From positions 62,001 through 126,000 of the forward strand of contig JAIELD010000005.1 of the NCBI GenBank assembly GCA_019753285.1: DNA of 64,000 bases, given 5' to 3'. Origin of the DNA: Beijerinckiaceae bacterium (lineage in GTDB: Bacteria > Pseudomonadota > Alphaproteobacteria > Rhizobiales > Beijerinckiaceae). The notes under the pieces were generated by a model. The model was not told where the DNA came from, did no database searches, and saw only the letters and a program-made list of their open reading frames with translations. Each line of letters begins with the position of its first letter. Positions within the stretch are counted from its first letter, which is position 1. Position numbers and translations under genes: made by a program. Below are positions 7,876-15,780 of the stretch, one piece after another.

Positions 7876-8511
7876 TCAGGCGGCGAGTGCGGGCGACGCG
7901 TCAAACGCAGCCCTGTTCTTCCGGCGCCGCCGATAGGCGGCGATCGCGCCGATGGCGACGACGTTGCCGAGCAGGGTCGCACCGACCGGATCGAGCGGCG
8001 CGGGCTGCGCGGTGCTCGTCGTGCGGATGCCGATGCGGGCCGGATTGGCCGAGGTGGACGAGAAGCTGAAGCTCGTGATCGGCGTCGCCGGATTGAAGGT
8101 CCGATTGGCGAGCGCGGCGCTCGACGTGTTGACGTTGGTGACCTGGTTGACCACCGTCGTCCGGTTGATGACGAAACGATCCGTGCGCGCGCCGGTGACG
8201 CCCGTGCCACTCTGCACGTCGAGACGCCGCACTGGCGAATTGAACGAGAAGGTCGCGACTGCGCCCGGCGAGACCAGGATGAAGGTCGAGGTCTGGTTGG
8301 TGCCGCTCGTCACCGCATTGTAGAGACCGCTCGATCCGACCGTGCCGCTGAAGGTCACCGTGCCGGAGACGCCATTGCCGAGATTGAAGGTGATCGGGCC
8401 CGACGTGAGCGTGCTCTTCGTGAAGGTCGTGAGCTGGGCGTGCGCAGCCGCGCTGAAGGCGAAGACCATCGCCAGCGTCAACAGCATCCGTTTTACCCAG
8501 GATGGAACCAC
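7876..8511 (-). CDS. Secreted protein with PEP-CTERM-like C-terminal anchor, paralog 4 of 4
   Basis: A 211-residue protein. The signal peptide MLLTLAMVFAFSAAAHAQ precedes SGPITFNLGNGVSGTVTFSG, TSTFILVSPGAVATFSF and a middle TDRFVINRTTVV. The C-terminus is QPAPLDPVGATLLGN, a helix, RRRRK and a 14-residue tail. It is the first copy in transcriptional order and has its own upstream region (8512-8659) holding the family's shared motif and a hairpin that may end the preceding arginase-like gene. Four copies in 3 kb imply local tandem duplication followed by divergence of the central region, as expected for exposed proteins. Confidence 0.76.
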   Translation of the reverse strand: MVPSWVKRMLLTLAMVFAFSAAAHAQLTTFTKSTLTSGPITFNLGNGVSGTVTFSGTVGSSGLYNAVTSGTNQTSTFILVSPGAVATFSFNSPVRRLDVQSGTGVTGARTDRFVINRTTVVNQVTNVNTSSAALANRTFNPATPITSFSFSSTSANPARIGIRTTSTAQPAPLDPVGATLLGNVVAIGAIAAYRRRRKNRAAFDASPALAA

Positions 8512-8582
8512 GACAAACTCCTGCCCGATGCGGCAGCCGCATCACGTCACAAGCGGACAGATCGATCAATCGAGACGTGATT

Positions 8583-8604
8583 TCAGAGTCTATGAGCGCT
8601 TACC
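8583..8604 (-). promoter_or_regulatory. Shared upstream motif, copy at paralog 4
   Basis: Plus-strand reading: TCAGAGTC (8583-8590), nine bases, TTACC (8600-8604), 72 bases before ATG 8511. Confidence 0.6.
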
Positions 8605-8607
8605 GCG

Positions 8608-8641
8608 AATGGTGAAGAGTTTGTCAAAAAGCTTCACCATT
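8608..8641 (-). terminator. Hairpin after the arginase-like gene
   Basis: AATGGTGAAG (8608-8617) and CTTCACCATT (8632-8641) form a perfect ten-base stem with a 14-base loop, 19 bases beyond the stop at 8660. No clean T run follows on the minus strand, so it may be a terminator, an RNA-stability element or an operator beside the paralog 4 motif. Confidence 0.45.
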
Positions 8642-8659
8642 CTTCAAACAGATGCACCT

Positions 8660-9586
8660 TCAAGCGGCTTCGACGGCCGCCAGAACCGGCTCGATCACGG
8701 CCATCAGCGTCCCGATCGCCACCGCGCATTCATCCTCGTTGCGCGGCGCTTCGAATTCGGTCAGCTCGAACCCGACGAGATCCGCATGGTCGACCACCGC
8801 GCGAAGCGTCGTGCGAAGATCCGCCGGCGTCAGTCCGTTCGGGATCTTGTATTCGGCGGGGAACAGTTTCGGGTCCATCACGTCGCAATCGACATGCAGC
8901 CAGACCTTGCGGCCACTGACGGCCTTGGCGAGCCGCTCGGTGTCGATCACGAAGCGGCCATTGTCGGCACGCTGCGATTTGATGATCGTCACGCCGCGCG
9001 AGACAAGCAGGGCTTCCTCGGCCCCGTCGAGGTCGCGCATGCCGACGAGGATCACGCGGTCAGGCGTCAGGCCTGCACCGAAGCCCGACTCCCATTCACC
9101 GCAGAGCGACGAGATCACCATGCCGCCGAGATAGCCGGTCTCGGTGATGTCCGGCGTGTTGTAGTCGCCATGCGCATCGATCCAGACGAGGCACGCATCA
9201 GGATGCTGCGCCATGGCGACCGGGATGGTGGCGATGGTGGCGGCGCACCGATTGGCGGCGATGACCGGCAGCGCGCCGTCCGCCATGCTGGCCGAAAGCG
9301 TGCGGGCGACGCCATGAAGATAGGGCGCGCTGCGTTCGATCGTCTCGCGCCAACCGAGATCGGCAGGCGCGCCCGGCGTACCGAGCCTCGTTTCGGACCG
9401 GCCGAGCCGCTTGGCGATTTCATGCGCGACAAGACCCGCGCCGATCATCGCGCGGTCGGTGTAGCGGTCGCAGGCCCAGCCTTGCAGCGCCAGCACCTCG
9501 ATCGCAGGCTTGCTGCGGTTCTGGCCGGACGGACGGCGCATGGCCACCAGATTGTTGGCAAGCAGATTGGAACGGCTGTTGGACAT
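8660..9586 (-). CDS. Arginase/agmatinase-fold protein with incomplete metal site
   Basis: A 308-residue protein starting at ATG 9586, with GGAGG five bases upstream. The ureohydrolase fold is shown by WIDAHGDYNTPD (Mn ligands D137, H139, D141) and HVDCDVMDP (D233, D235). The first motif, normally GGDHS with a Mn-binding His, reads AANRC at 110-114, so one ligand is missing. Active members hydrolyse guanidino compounds (arginine, agmatine, guanidinobutyrate) to urea, or formiminoglutamate. Here activity, substrate and metal content are uncertain. It follows an AsnC-type regulator and an amino-acid transporter on the same strand, so a role in using a guanidino or N-acyl amino acid is plausible. 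Confidence 0.8.
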   Translation of the reverse strand: MSNSRSNLLANNLVAMRRPSGQNRSKPAIEVLALQGWACDRYTDRAMIGAGLVAHEIAKRLGRSETRLGTPGAPADLGWRETIERSAPYLHGVARTLSASMADGALPVIAANRCAATIATIPVAMAQHPDACLVWIDAHGDYNTPDITETGYLGGMVISSLCGEWESGFGAGLTPDRVILVGMRDLDGAEEALLVSRGVTIIKSQRADNGRFVIDTERLAKAVSGRKVWLHVDCDVMDPKLFPAEYKIPNGLTPADLRTTLRAVVDHADLVGFELTEFEAPRNEDECAVAIGTLMAVIEPVLAAVEAA

Positions 9587-9712
9587 CGGGGCCTCCGAAG
9601 CGCGGATTGTTTGACTGGCCCGGACTATCCCCCGAAACACGATGAGCGCTGATGCGAAACGCAGGCCCTTTTGCGTGAAAAATGAAGTTGAGGACGTTGC
9701 TTTACGTGGAAT

Positions 9713-10216
9713 TCACGCCGACGTCTGATCGCCATTCGCGATGAGGTCCAGCGGCAGCCCGATGAAGCGTTTGGCCTGCTTCATCACTACGCTCGTGCGG
9801 ATGCTGGCGATGCGGATTCCGCGCTCCAGAAGCGCGTCGTTGATCGCACCCCAGCGCTCGATGTCCGGCACCACCACTTTGAGGATGTAATCCGCCGAGC
9901 CGCTGATCTGCGCCGCCTCGGTGACCTCGGCGAACTGGCCGATCGCCCGGTCGAACGCCGCGAAATCCTCAGGATGATGGCTCGCCAGCGTCACCTCGGC
10001 ATAGAGCGTGAGCGAGCGGCCGAGCGCCTCGAGGTTGATGTCGGTCACGTAGCGCCGGATGACCTTTTCGTCCTCGAGCCGCTTATGCCTCGAGATGCAG
10101 GCGGTCGGCGAAAGGTTGACGAGATCGGCCAGCATCTTGAAGGAGCGGCGGCCATGAAGCTGCAGGGCGTTGAGGATACCGAGATCGATCGCATCGATTT
10201 TTTTTCGACCGGACAT
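9713..10216 (-). CDS. Lrp/AsnC-family transcriptional regulator
   Basis: A 167-residue protein. The N-terminal winged helix-turn-helix (DAIDLGILNALQLHGRRS, then LSPTACISRHKRLEDEKVI) is followed by the RAM ligand domain (LYAEVTLASHHPEDFAAFDRA, SGSADYILKVVVPDI). Members sense amino acids and control their transport and breakdown. It lies 30 bases after the ATPase gene of the transporter and 126 bases before the arginase-like gene, all on the minus strand, which fits local regulation of that set. The ligand is unknown. Confidence 0.9.
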   Translation of the reverse strand: MSGRKKIDAIDLGILNALQLHGRRSFKMLADLVNLSPTACISRHKRLEDEKVIRRYVTDINLEALGRSLTLYAEVTLASHHPEDFAAFDRAIGQFAEVTEAAQISGSADYILKVVVPDIERWGAINDALLERGIRIASIRTSVVMKQAKRFIGLPLDLIANGDQTSA

Positions 10217-10246
10217 CGTGCGGCGGACGCTCCTTGACGGCTCGCT

Positions 10247-11059
10247 TCATTTCAGCGTGTTGGAGAGGAACTGCTGCAGGCGTTCGCTCGACGGCCTGGT
10301 GAGAACCTGCCTCGGATCGCCCGCTTCCTCGATCTGGCCCTTATGCAGGAACACGACCTTGTTGGAAACCTCGCGCGCGAAACTCATCTCGTGCGTGACG
10401 ACGATCATGGTGCGGCCCTCTTCGGCAAGGACACGCATCACGCGCAGCACCTCGCCGACGAGTTCGGGGTCGAGCGCTGAGGTCGGCTCGTCGAACAGCA
10501 TCACTTCGGGCTCCATGGCGAGCGCTCTGGCGATCGCGACGCGCTGCTGCTCGCCGCCGGAGAGATGTCCGGGGTAATAGGTCTTGCGATGGCCGACACC
10601 GACCCGGTCGAGATAACGCTCTGCGCGTTCCACGGCTTCGGCCCGGCTCAGTTTCAGCACCTGCATCGGCGCTTCGATCACGTTGTCGAGCGCGGTCATA
10701 TGAGCCCAAAGGTTGAACTGCTGGAACACCATGGCGATGCGGCTGCGATAGCGCTGAAGGGCTTTTGCGTCGGTGGCGACGAGCTCGCCTTTGCTGTTCG
10801 GTGCGAGAGCCAGCGTTTCACCGCCGAGCGCGATCGAGCCCTTGTTGGGCTTTTCGAGCAGATTGAGGCAGCGCAGGAACGTGCTCTTGCCGGAACCTGA
10901 CGATCCGATCATGGCGATCACGTCGCCGGTATGGGCGGTGAGGGAGACGCCCTTCAGCACTTCGATCGCGCCGAAGCTCTTGTGGATTTCGCGCGCGCTG
11001 AGCTTTTCAGGCTGCGACGCAGGCTGCGCGGTGGCATGCGATAGAGCTTCGGTCATCAT
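10247..11059 (-). CDS. Polar amino-acid ABC transporter, ATP-binding subunit
   Basis: A 270-residue protein. It shows Walker A GSSGSGKST, Q-loop VFQQFNLWAHMT, signature LSGGEQQRVAIARA and Walker B VMLFDEPTSALD with the following H-loop VTHEMSFA. The HisP/GlnQ/OccP type is indicated by length and the DEPTSALDPELV segment. Its ATG overlaps the stop of the deacylase gene (ATGA). It would energise uptake through the two permeases encoded upstream, with the periplasmic protein at 13631-14407. The substrate class (basic or opine-like amino acid) is inferred from family and context. Confidence 0.93.
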   Translation of the reverse strand: MMTEALSHATAQPASQPEKLSAREIHKSFGAIEVLKGVSLTAHTGDVIAMIGSSGSGKSTFLRCLNLLEKPNKGSIALGGETLALAPNSKGELVATDAKALQRYRSRIAMVFQQFNLWAHMTALDNVIEAPMQVLKLSRAEAVERAERYLDRVGVGHRKTYYPGHLSGGEQQRVAIARALAMEPEVMLFDEPTSALDPELVGEVLRVMRVLAEEGRTMIVVTHEMSFAREVSNKVVFLHKGQIEEAGDPRQVLTRPSSERLQQFLSNTLK

Positions 11060-12171
11060 GGGCTGAGCAGGTTTCCGGTGCGTTGCAGGGTGTGGCCGGC
11101 GATCTTGCCGAGCCTGCGGCCGGCCTGCGCGAAGCGAAGCGATGTACGGGCAAACAATACGCCGCCCGAGACCGCTTTCACGGCATGCCGCTTGCCGGCA
11201 ATCGGATCGATCAGCTCGGCGACGAGATCGCCGCTTTCTATGACGTCACCGGGCGATTTTTGGAACAGGATGATGCCGGCGACCGGTGCGGTCAGCGGTT
11301 CGGTGCTTGCAAGAAGGGTCGGTTCACATCGCGCCGGCGGCAGCGGTTTGGCCGTTCCCGCAATCGCCCCTTCATGGATGAGGAAATCAATGATGGCCTC
11401 GGCGTCCTCTCCGGCAAGATCGTCGCTGACGTCGCGCTGGCCGCGCAACTCCACCGTCACGGCGAGGCAGGGGAGCGGAATGGGATAGGCGGGAAAGCGC
11501 TTCTGGAGATCGAGCCAGGGCCGGCTCGATGCTTCGTCGAACGGGTTGTCGCCGGACTCGGTCGCGAGCAGCATCGCCTCGCAGCCAAGGTAGCGCGACA
11601 GCGGTTCACAGCGCTCGGCGTGCGGGGTGAGCGTGTAGAGGTGCATCGCGGCCTCTGAGTCGCAATGCAGATCCAGCACGATGTCGCTGTCGATGGCGAG
11701 CATGAGGAGCGCACGCTTCAGCGCCTCCACCTGCGTGACGGCTGGAATGGCGGCAGCCTCCGACTTCAGCGCTTCGCGGATCAGCGCCATATTCGCCGCT
11801 TCGTCAGGGCCCAGCGCGCGCTCGACGCGCCGTGCGACGGCCGGCGCAAGGTCGGGGTAGCCGCGGTTGAAATTGCCGCCATCATCGAAGGCAAAACGGC
11901 CGATGGGCGATCCGAGCATCGTCTGCGTAAGGCCGATCGGATTGGCGACGGGCACGACCACGATCTCGCCCATGACAAGCCCGGCCTCATCCAGCTCCTT
12001 CAGCTTCTGGCACAGGTGATGGGCGGTGATCATGCCCGGAATTTCGTCGGCATGCAGCGCGCCCTGCACATAGACCTTGGGCCGCGCGCCCTGACGGCCG
12101 AAGCGAAAGACGGTGAGGCTGTGGCTGCCGCCGAGGCCTGCCATGGGAAGATCGATGGTTTCAATGAACAT
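11056..12171 (-). CDS. Succinylglutamate desuccinylase/aspartoacylase-family deacylase
   Basis: A 371-residue protein. The M14-like zinc site is visible: GALHADEIPG (His and Glu ligands), GGNFNRGYPDL (substrate-binding Asn/Arg) and DLHCDSEAAMH (third ligand). The C-terminal third (LTAPVAGIILFQKSPGDVIESGDLVAEL) is the beta domain of the AstE/DoeB-like subfamily. These enzymes remove an acyl group from an N-acyl amino acid. It sits inside the ABC transporter operon between permease (11-base overlap) and ATPase (4-base overlap), so the imported substrate is probably an N-acylated amino acid deacylated on arrival. DoeB (N-acetyl-diaminobutyrate) is a relative, but no ectoine hydrolase is present here. 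Confidence 0.86.
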   Translation of the reverse strand: MFIETIDLPMAGLGGSHSLTVFRFGRQGARPKVYVQGALHADEIPGMITAHHLCQKLKELDEAGLVMGEIVVVPVANPIGLTQTMLGSPIGRFAFDDGGNFNRGYPDLAPAVARRVERALGPDEAANMALIREALKSEAAAIPAVTQVEALKRALLMLAIDSDIVLDLHCDSEAAMHLYTLTPHAERCEPLSRYLGCEAMLLATESGDNPFDEASSRPWLDLQKRFPAYPIPLPCLAVTVELRGQRDVSDDLAGEDAEAIIDFLIHEGAIAGTAKPLPPARCEPTLLASTEPLTAPVAGIILFQKSPGDVIESGDLVAELIDPIAGKRHAVKAVSGGVLFARTSLRFAQAGRRLGKIAGHTLQRTGNLLSP

Positions 12172-12889
12172 TGGGAACGAGGCCTGGGTCTGTTTGGGAG
12201 CGACGGGGTCTCAGATGGACGAGGAACCGCCGCTCCAGAAGCTTGAAGACGCCGACCATGGAGAAGGTCAGCACGAAATAGAAGACCGCAACCGTGCCGA
12301 AGGCTTCGACCGGCATCAGCGTATTGGTGTAGACGTCGCGCGCCACCCTTGTGAGTTCGACGAGCGAGACGGCCGAGGCGATCGCCGTCGCGTGCATCAT
12401 CATCACGACCTCGTTGCCGTATTGCGGCAGGGCGCGACGCAACGCGCTCGGTACGAGGATACGCATGTAGATCTGGACCGTGCTCATGCCGAGGCTGCGC
12501 GCAGCCTCCAGTTCGCCCGGCGGCGTGGTGCGCAACGCGCCCGCGAAAATCTCGGTGGTGTAGGCGGTGGTGTTGAGCACGAAGGCAAGCCAGGCGCAGA
12601 ACCAGGCCGATTTCAAAAGATACCAGGCCGCGGTCTCGCGGACCCATTCGAACTGCGCCAACCCGTAATAGATCATGAAAAGCTGCACCAGCAGCGGCGT
12701 GCCGCGGAAGACGTAGGTGTAAACCCAGACCGGGCGCGACAGCCACGGGTTGGGCGATACCCGGGCGATCGCCAGCGGCAGGGCCAGCACAAACCCGGCG
12801 CTCATCGAGATCGCGAGCAGGATAAGCGTGATCTTGAGCCCCTGGAAGAACTCAGGCAGCGCTTCGATGATGATGGGCCAGTCGATCAT
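12161..12889 (-). CDS. Polar amino-acid ABC transporter permease 1
   Basis: A 242-residue inner-membrane protein with about five hydrophobic segments. The HisM/ArtM-type signature is present (YVFRGTPLLVQLFMIYYG near residue 60, and the EAA loop ELEAARSLGMSTVQIYMRILVP at about 130-150 that docks the ATPase). It overlaps the deacylase gene by 11 bases and follows the second permease gene by five bases, so all are co-transcribed. Confidence 0.92.
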   Translation of the reverse strand: MIDWPIIIEALPEFFQGLKITLILLAISMSAGFVLALPLAIARVSPNPWLSRPVWVYTYVFRGTPLLVQLFMIYYGLAQFEWVRETAAWYLLKSAWFCAWLAFVLNTTAYTTEIFAGALRTTPPGELEAARSLGMSTVQIYMRILVPSALRRALPQYGNEVVMMMHATAIASAVSLVELTRVARDVYTNTLMPVEAFGTVAVFYFVLTFSMVGVFKLLERRFLVHLRPRRSQTDPGLVPNVH

Positions 12890-12894
12890 GGCAA

Positions 12895-13581
12895 TCAGAA
12901 ATCCGCCTTGCGCTGGCCGAGCGAGTAGCGGCGCTCCAGCGCATGCAGCACGATCGTCGAGATGGTGGTGATGCTGAGATAGATCAGCGCGATGGCCGCA
13001 TAGAAGGTGAAGGGCTGCCGCGTGGTCGCCGAAGCGAGATTGGCGCGGTGCATCATGTCGTCGATGCCGATCAGCGAGACGATGGCCGTCGCCTTCACCA
13101 TCACGAGCCAGGTGTTGGCAAAGCCCGGCAGCGCATGACGCACCATCTGCGGGGCCATGATGCGGCGGAACACCTGCCCGCCTGTGAGGCCGAAGGCGGA
13201 GCCCGCCTCCATCTGGCCGGCCGGAATGGCAAGGATCGCGCCGCGAAAGGTTTCGCTCAAGTAAGCGCCGAAAATGAAGCCGAGCGTGATCGTGCCGGCA
13301 ATGAACGGGTCGATATCGAGATAGCCGTAGCCGAGGCGGTCCATCAGACTGTTCACCAGCCCCTGCCCTCCATAGAAGATGATGAGCATGAGCACGAGCT
13401 CGGGAAGTCCGCGGATCAGCGTCGTGTAGACATCCGCCACGGCGCGCAGCACTCTGCTGTCGGAAAGCTTTGCGAACGCGCCCGCAAGACCGAACACGAC
13501 TGCGATGAGAAGCGAGAGCGCCGCCACGCGCAGGGTCACCAGAAGGCCTTCGAGAATGGCCGGAAGATACCCGTAGAGCAT
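12895..13581 (-). CDS. Polar amino-acid ABC transporter permease 2
   Basis: A 228-residue inner-membrane protein of the HisQ/ArtQ type. It has TLIRGLPELVLMLIIFYGG near residue 55 and the EAA-type loop GQMEAGSAFGLTGGQVFRRIMAP at about 120-145. It should pair with permease 1 to form the translocation pore. It follows the binding-protein gene by 49 bases, which is the usual order binding protein, permease, permease in this transporter class. Confidence 0.92.
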   Translation of the reverse strand: MLYGYLPAILEGLLVTLRVAALSLLIAVVFGLAGAFAKLSDSRVLRAVADVYTTLIRGLPELVLMLIIFYGGQGLVNSLMDRLGYGYLDIDPFIAGTITLGFIFGAYLSETFRGAILAIPAGQMEAGSAFGLTGGQVFRRIMAPQMVRHALPGFANTWLVMVKATAIVSLIGIDDMMHRANLASATTRQPFTFYAAIALIYLSITTISTIVLHALERRYSLGQRKADF

Positions 13582-13630
13582 GGCGGCGGTTTCGCTTCAG
13601 TCCGACGTTCGAGGAGTAATATTGACGCGA

Positions 13631-14407
13631 TTATTGGTCAGGCGAGACGTCGAAGTCGAAATACTTCTTCTGCAGCGTGTTGTAGACGCCGTTGGCCCGG
13701 ATCGCCTTGATCGCCCCGTTGATCTTCTCCTTGAGGTCCGGATCGGTCTTGCGGACCGCGATGCCGACACCCGAGCCGCCCGCAAGGCGAACGACGGGGC
13801 CGACCTGCTCGAAGCCCTTGCCTTCCGGCTTTTTGAGAAGCGCTTCGCTCGAGACGACGGACGATCCGAGCGCGATGTCGCCACGGCCGGCCGAAAGTTC
13901 GAGATAGACTTCCGTCTCCTTCGGCGCGAGCAGCACTTCGCTTTCCTTGTAGTTGTCCGCGACGTATTTCGCACGCGGCGAGTTACGCAGCACGATGATC
14001 TTCTTGCCCTTCAGCGAAGCGGGCGAGGCGTCCTTGAACGCGCCGGCCTTGGCGACCCAGCGCGATGGCACGTCGTAATAGGGGTCGCTGAAGTCGACGG
14101 CCTTCTTGCGCTCTTCCGTGATGGTGAGCGAGGCGACGATCATGTCGAACTTCCTGGCGTTGAGCGCCGGCAGCATGCCGTCGAATTCCTGCTGCACGAA
14201 AGTGCACTCGGCCTTCAGCTCGGCGCAGACGGCGTTGGCGATGTCGATGTCGAAGCCGGACAGCTTTCCGTCCGTGCCGATCTGCGAGAAGGGAGGATAA
14301 CTGCCTTCCACGCCGATGCGCAGCTTGGTCCAGGTGTTCGTCTGGGCGCTCGCCGGCGCCAGGCTGGCGAAGAGGATGGTGGCGGCAAGGGTGATTTTGC
14401 GGAGCAT
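13631..14407 (-). CDS. Periplasmic amino-acid-binding protein (PAAT family, SBP3)
   Basis: A 258-residue protein. The signal peptide MLRKITLAATILFASLAPASAQ is followed by the SBP_bac_3 signature LRIGVEGSYPPFSQIGTDG and GFDIDIANAVCAEL. FDMIVASLTITEERKKAVDFSDPYY is the ligand-contacting segment typical of lysine/arginine/ornithine and opine binding proteins. It captures the substrate for the downstream permeases. It is the first gene of the operon and is divergent from the RpiR regulator at 14477. Confidence 0.93.
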   Translation of the reverse strand: MLRKITLAATILFASLAPASAQTNTWTKLRIGVEGSYPPFSQIGTDGKLSGFDIDIANAVCAELKAECTFVQQEFDGMLPALNARKFDMIVASLTITEERKKAVDFSDPYYDVPSRWVAKAGAFKDASPASLKGKKIIVLRNSPRAKYVADNYKESEVLLAPKETEVYLELSAGRGDIALGSSVVSSEALLKKPEGKGFEQVGPVVRLAGGSGVGIAVRKTDPDLKEKINGAIKAIRANGVYNTLQKKYFDFDVSPDQ

Positions 14408-14452
14408 GTCTCGTCCAGTCTTGCTAAGGGTGGAACTTGTGCCTAACCTGAT

Positions 14453-14464
14453 TGAATATTTTCA
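14453..14464. promoter_or_regulatory. Candidate RpiR operator
   Basis: TGAATATTTTCA is an inverted repeat (TGAA/TTCA) in the 69-base gap between the divergent RpiR gene and the binding-protein gene. RpiR/HexR-type sites often have TGAA and TTCA half-sites. One copy only, so the assignment rests on location and form. Confidence 0.4.
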
Positions 14465-14476
14465 TATTGTCAATTA

Positions 14477-15409
14477 GTGAAAAAATCCATGCAAGAAAGT
14501 TTTCAACACTCCCCCTCGCCCGAGATCGCCTTCTCGAAATCCGAGCTCGGCGTCCGGCTCGGCGAACTCTCCGCCGGCAGGCCCGGAGCCAACCGGACGA
14601 TCGCCGACTATCTCCTGCGCAACCCGATCCAGATCTCGGCCTGGAGCATCGAGGAGTTTGCGCTCAATGTTGGCGTCTCGACCGCCAGCCTCAGTCGTTT
14701 TGCCCGCGCGATCGGCTTCAAGGGCTATCCTGATCTGCGCAGCGCGCTTGCCCAGACGCTGCGGGACAGCCTTCATCCGGTCGAGAAGCTCCGCCAGACC
14801 TTTCTGCGCGGCTCAGGCGCACAGGCTGCCTTCTCGGATGGTCTTTCCGCGACGCTCGCCAATATCGAGGGGACGGCGGAAGGCCTGCGCTCGATGGATC
14901 TCGAAACGATCGTCAGCCGGCTCGGCGCGGCGCGGACCATATACGTCATGGGCTTTGGCCTCAGCTCGCACCTCGCCGCCCTGCTCAGCCTCAACCTGCA
15001 GCCCTTCTTCAACCATCTCGTCAACGTCGTGCAATATGGCGGAACGGAGGTGGCGGCCGGCAGGCTCGCAACCGTCGGCAAGGACGATCTCCTGATTTCG
15101 ATCTCGTTTCCGCGCTACGCGCGCGACGCGATCGATCTGACGCGGTACGCGCGCGACCGGAAAGCCCATGTGGTGGCGATCACGGATTCGCCCGCCTCGC
15201 CGTTGGCGAGGCTGTGCGACGATCTGCTGATCGCACCATCGGCGCATCCGGTGATCTCCAGCAGTTGCGCACCAGCGCTCGTCCTCATCGAGGCGCTGGT
15301 GACGGCCTTCATGGCTTCGAACGCGGAGAACGTCACTCATGCGACGAAGCTCACCGACGCGATCGCCAACTACATCTATCGACCGGAATCGCCGCTCAAC
15401 GGCAAATAG
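14477..15409 (+). CDS. RpiR-family transcriptional regulator (HTH + SIS)
   Basis: A 310-residue protein from GTG 14477; an in-frame ATG at 14489 is an equally possible start because neither has a strong ribosome binding site. The N-terminal HTH_6 domain (NRTIADYLLRNP ... SIEEFALNVGVSTASLSRFARAIGFKGYPDL) is followed by a SIS sugar-isomerase domain (GAARTIYVMGFGLSSHLAALL, LLISISFPRYARDAIDL). RpiR proteins usually respond to phosphosugars, but members beside amino-acid transporters exist. The 69-base divergent gap contains TGAATATTTTCA, a palindrome of the type these proteins bind. It probably regulates the transporter operon, itself, or both. Confidence 0.88.
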   Translation: MKKSMQESFQHSPSPEIAFSKSELGVRLGELSAGRPGANRTIADYLLRNPIQISAWSIEEFALNVGVSTASLSRFARAIGFKGYPDLRSALAQTLRDSLHPVEKLRQTFLRGSGAQAAFSDGLSATLANIEGTAEGLRSMDLETIVSRLGAARTIYVMGFGLSSHLAALLSLNLQPFFNHLVNVVQYGGTEVAAGRLATVGKDDLLISISFPRYARDAIDLTRYARDRKAHVVAITDSPASPLARLCDDLLIAPSAHPVISSSCAPALVLIEALVTAFMASNAENVTHATKLTDAIANYIYRPESPLNGK

Positions 15410-15430
15410 GCTCTCGCCAATCAAAGTCGA

Positions 15431-15670
15431 TCAGAACATCGGCTCGGGGCGGATCGGCCGCTCCGGAACGACATCGACGATCTCGTCTGCTTCCGCCTGC
15501 GTTGCCACGTGACGGGAGATGATTTCCAGTGCCAGCCGCGTCATCGGCATACGGCGCTTCAGCGCCATCGCCTTGAATGTTTCGTGAAGCGCGTCGGGAA
15601 TGCCCTTGATGACGAGCCGGTGCTTGCGGGCCCTGCGCGATCGCTTCGGTCGTGTCTCATCTGCCGCCAT
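15431..15670 (-). CDS. Small basic protein, possible ribbon-helix-helix fold
   Basis: A 79-residue protein. A highly basic N-terminus (RPKRSRRARKHR) is followed by a strand-like RLVIKGIP, and helices DALHETFKAMALKRR and MTRLALEIISRHV, the order of strand-helix-helix seen in Arc/CopG-type DNA-binding proteins. It is divergent from the cyanate operon with its start 161 bases from that operon's probable start codon, so it could act there, but nothing proves it. It is convergent with the RpiR gene (21 bases between stops). Confidence 0.55.
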   Translation of the reverse strand: MAADETRPKRSRRARKHRLVIKGIPDALHETFKAMALKRRMPMTRLALEIISRHVATQAEADEIVDVVPERPIRPEPMF

Positions 15671-15780
15671 GAATGTGTCGCCTAAGGCAAATCAGGCGTA
15701 CTGCCAACGGTTTTGCCACGAGTATGGCTTCGCGGCAGCCCTATGACTTTGGTCTCAGGGACGGCGCGCAGACGGCTACT

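Noticed and set aside
5527-8511. Classical PEP-CTERM annotation for the four paralogs
   Set aside because: The PEP tripeptide is absent and a tail follows the Arg cluster; only the overall architecture matches, so I call it PEP-CTERM-like.
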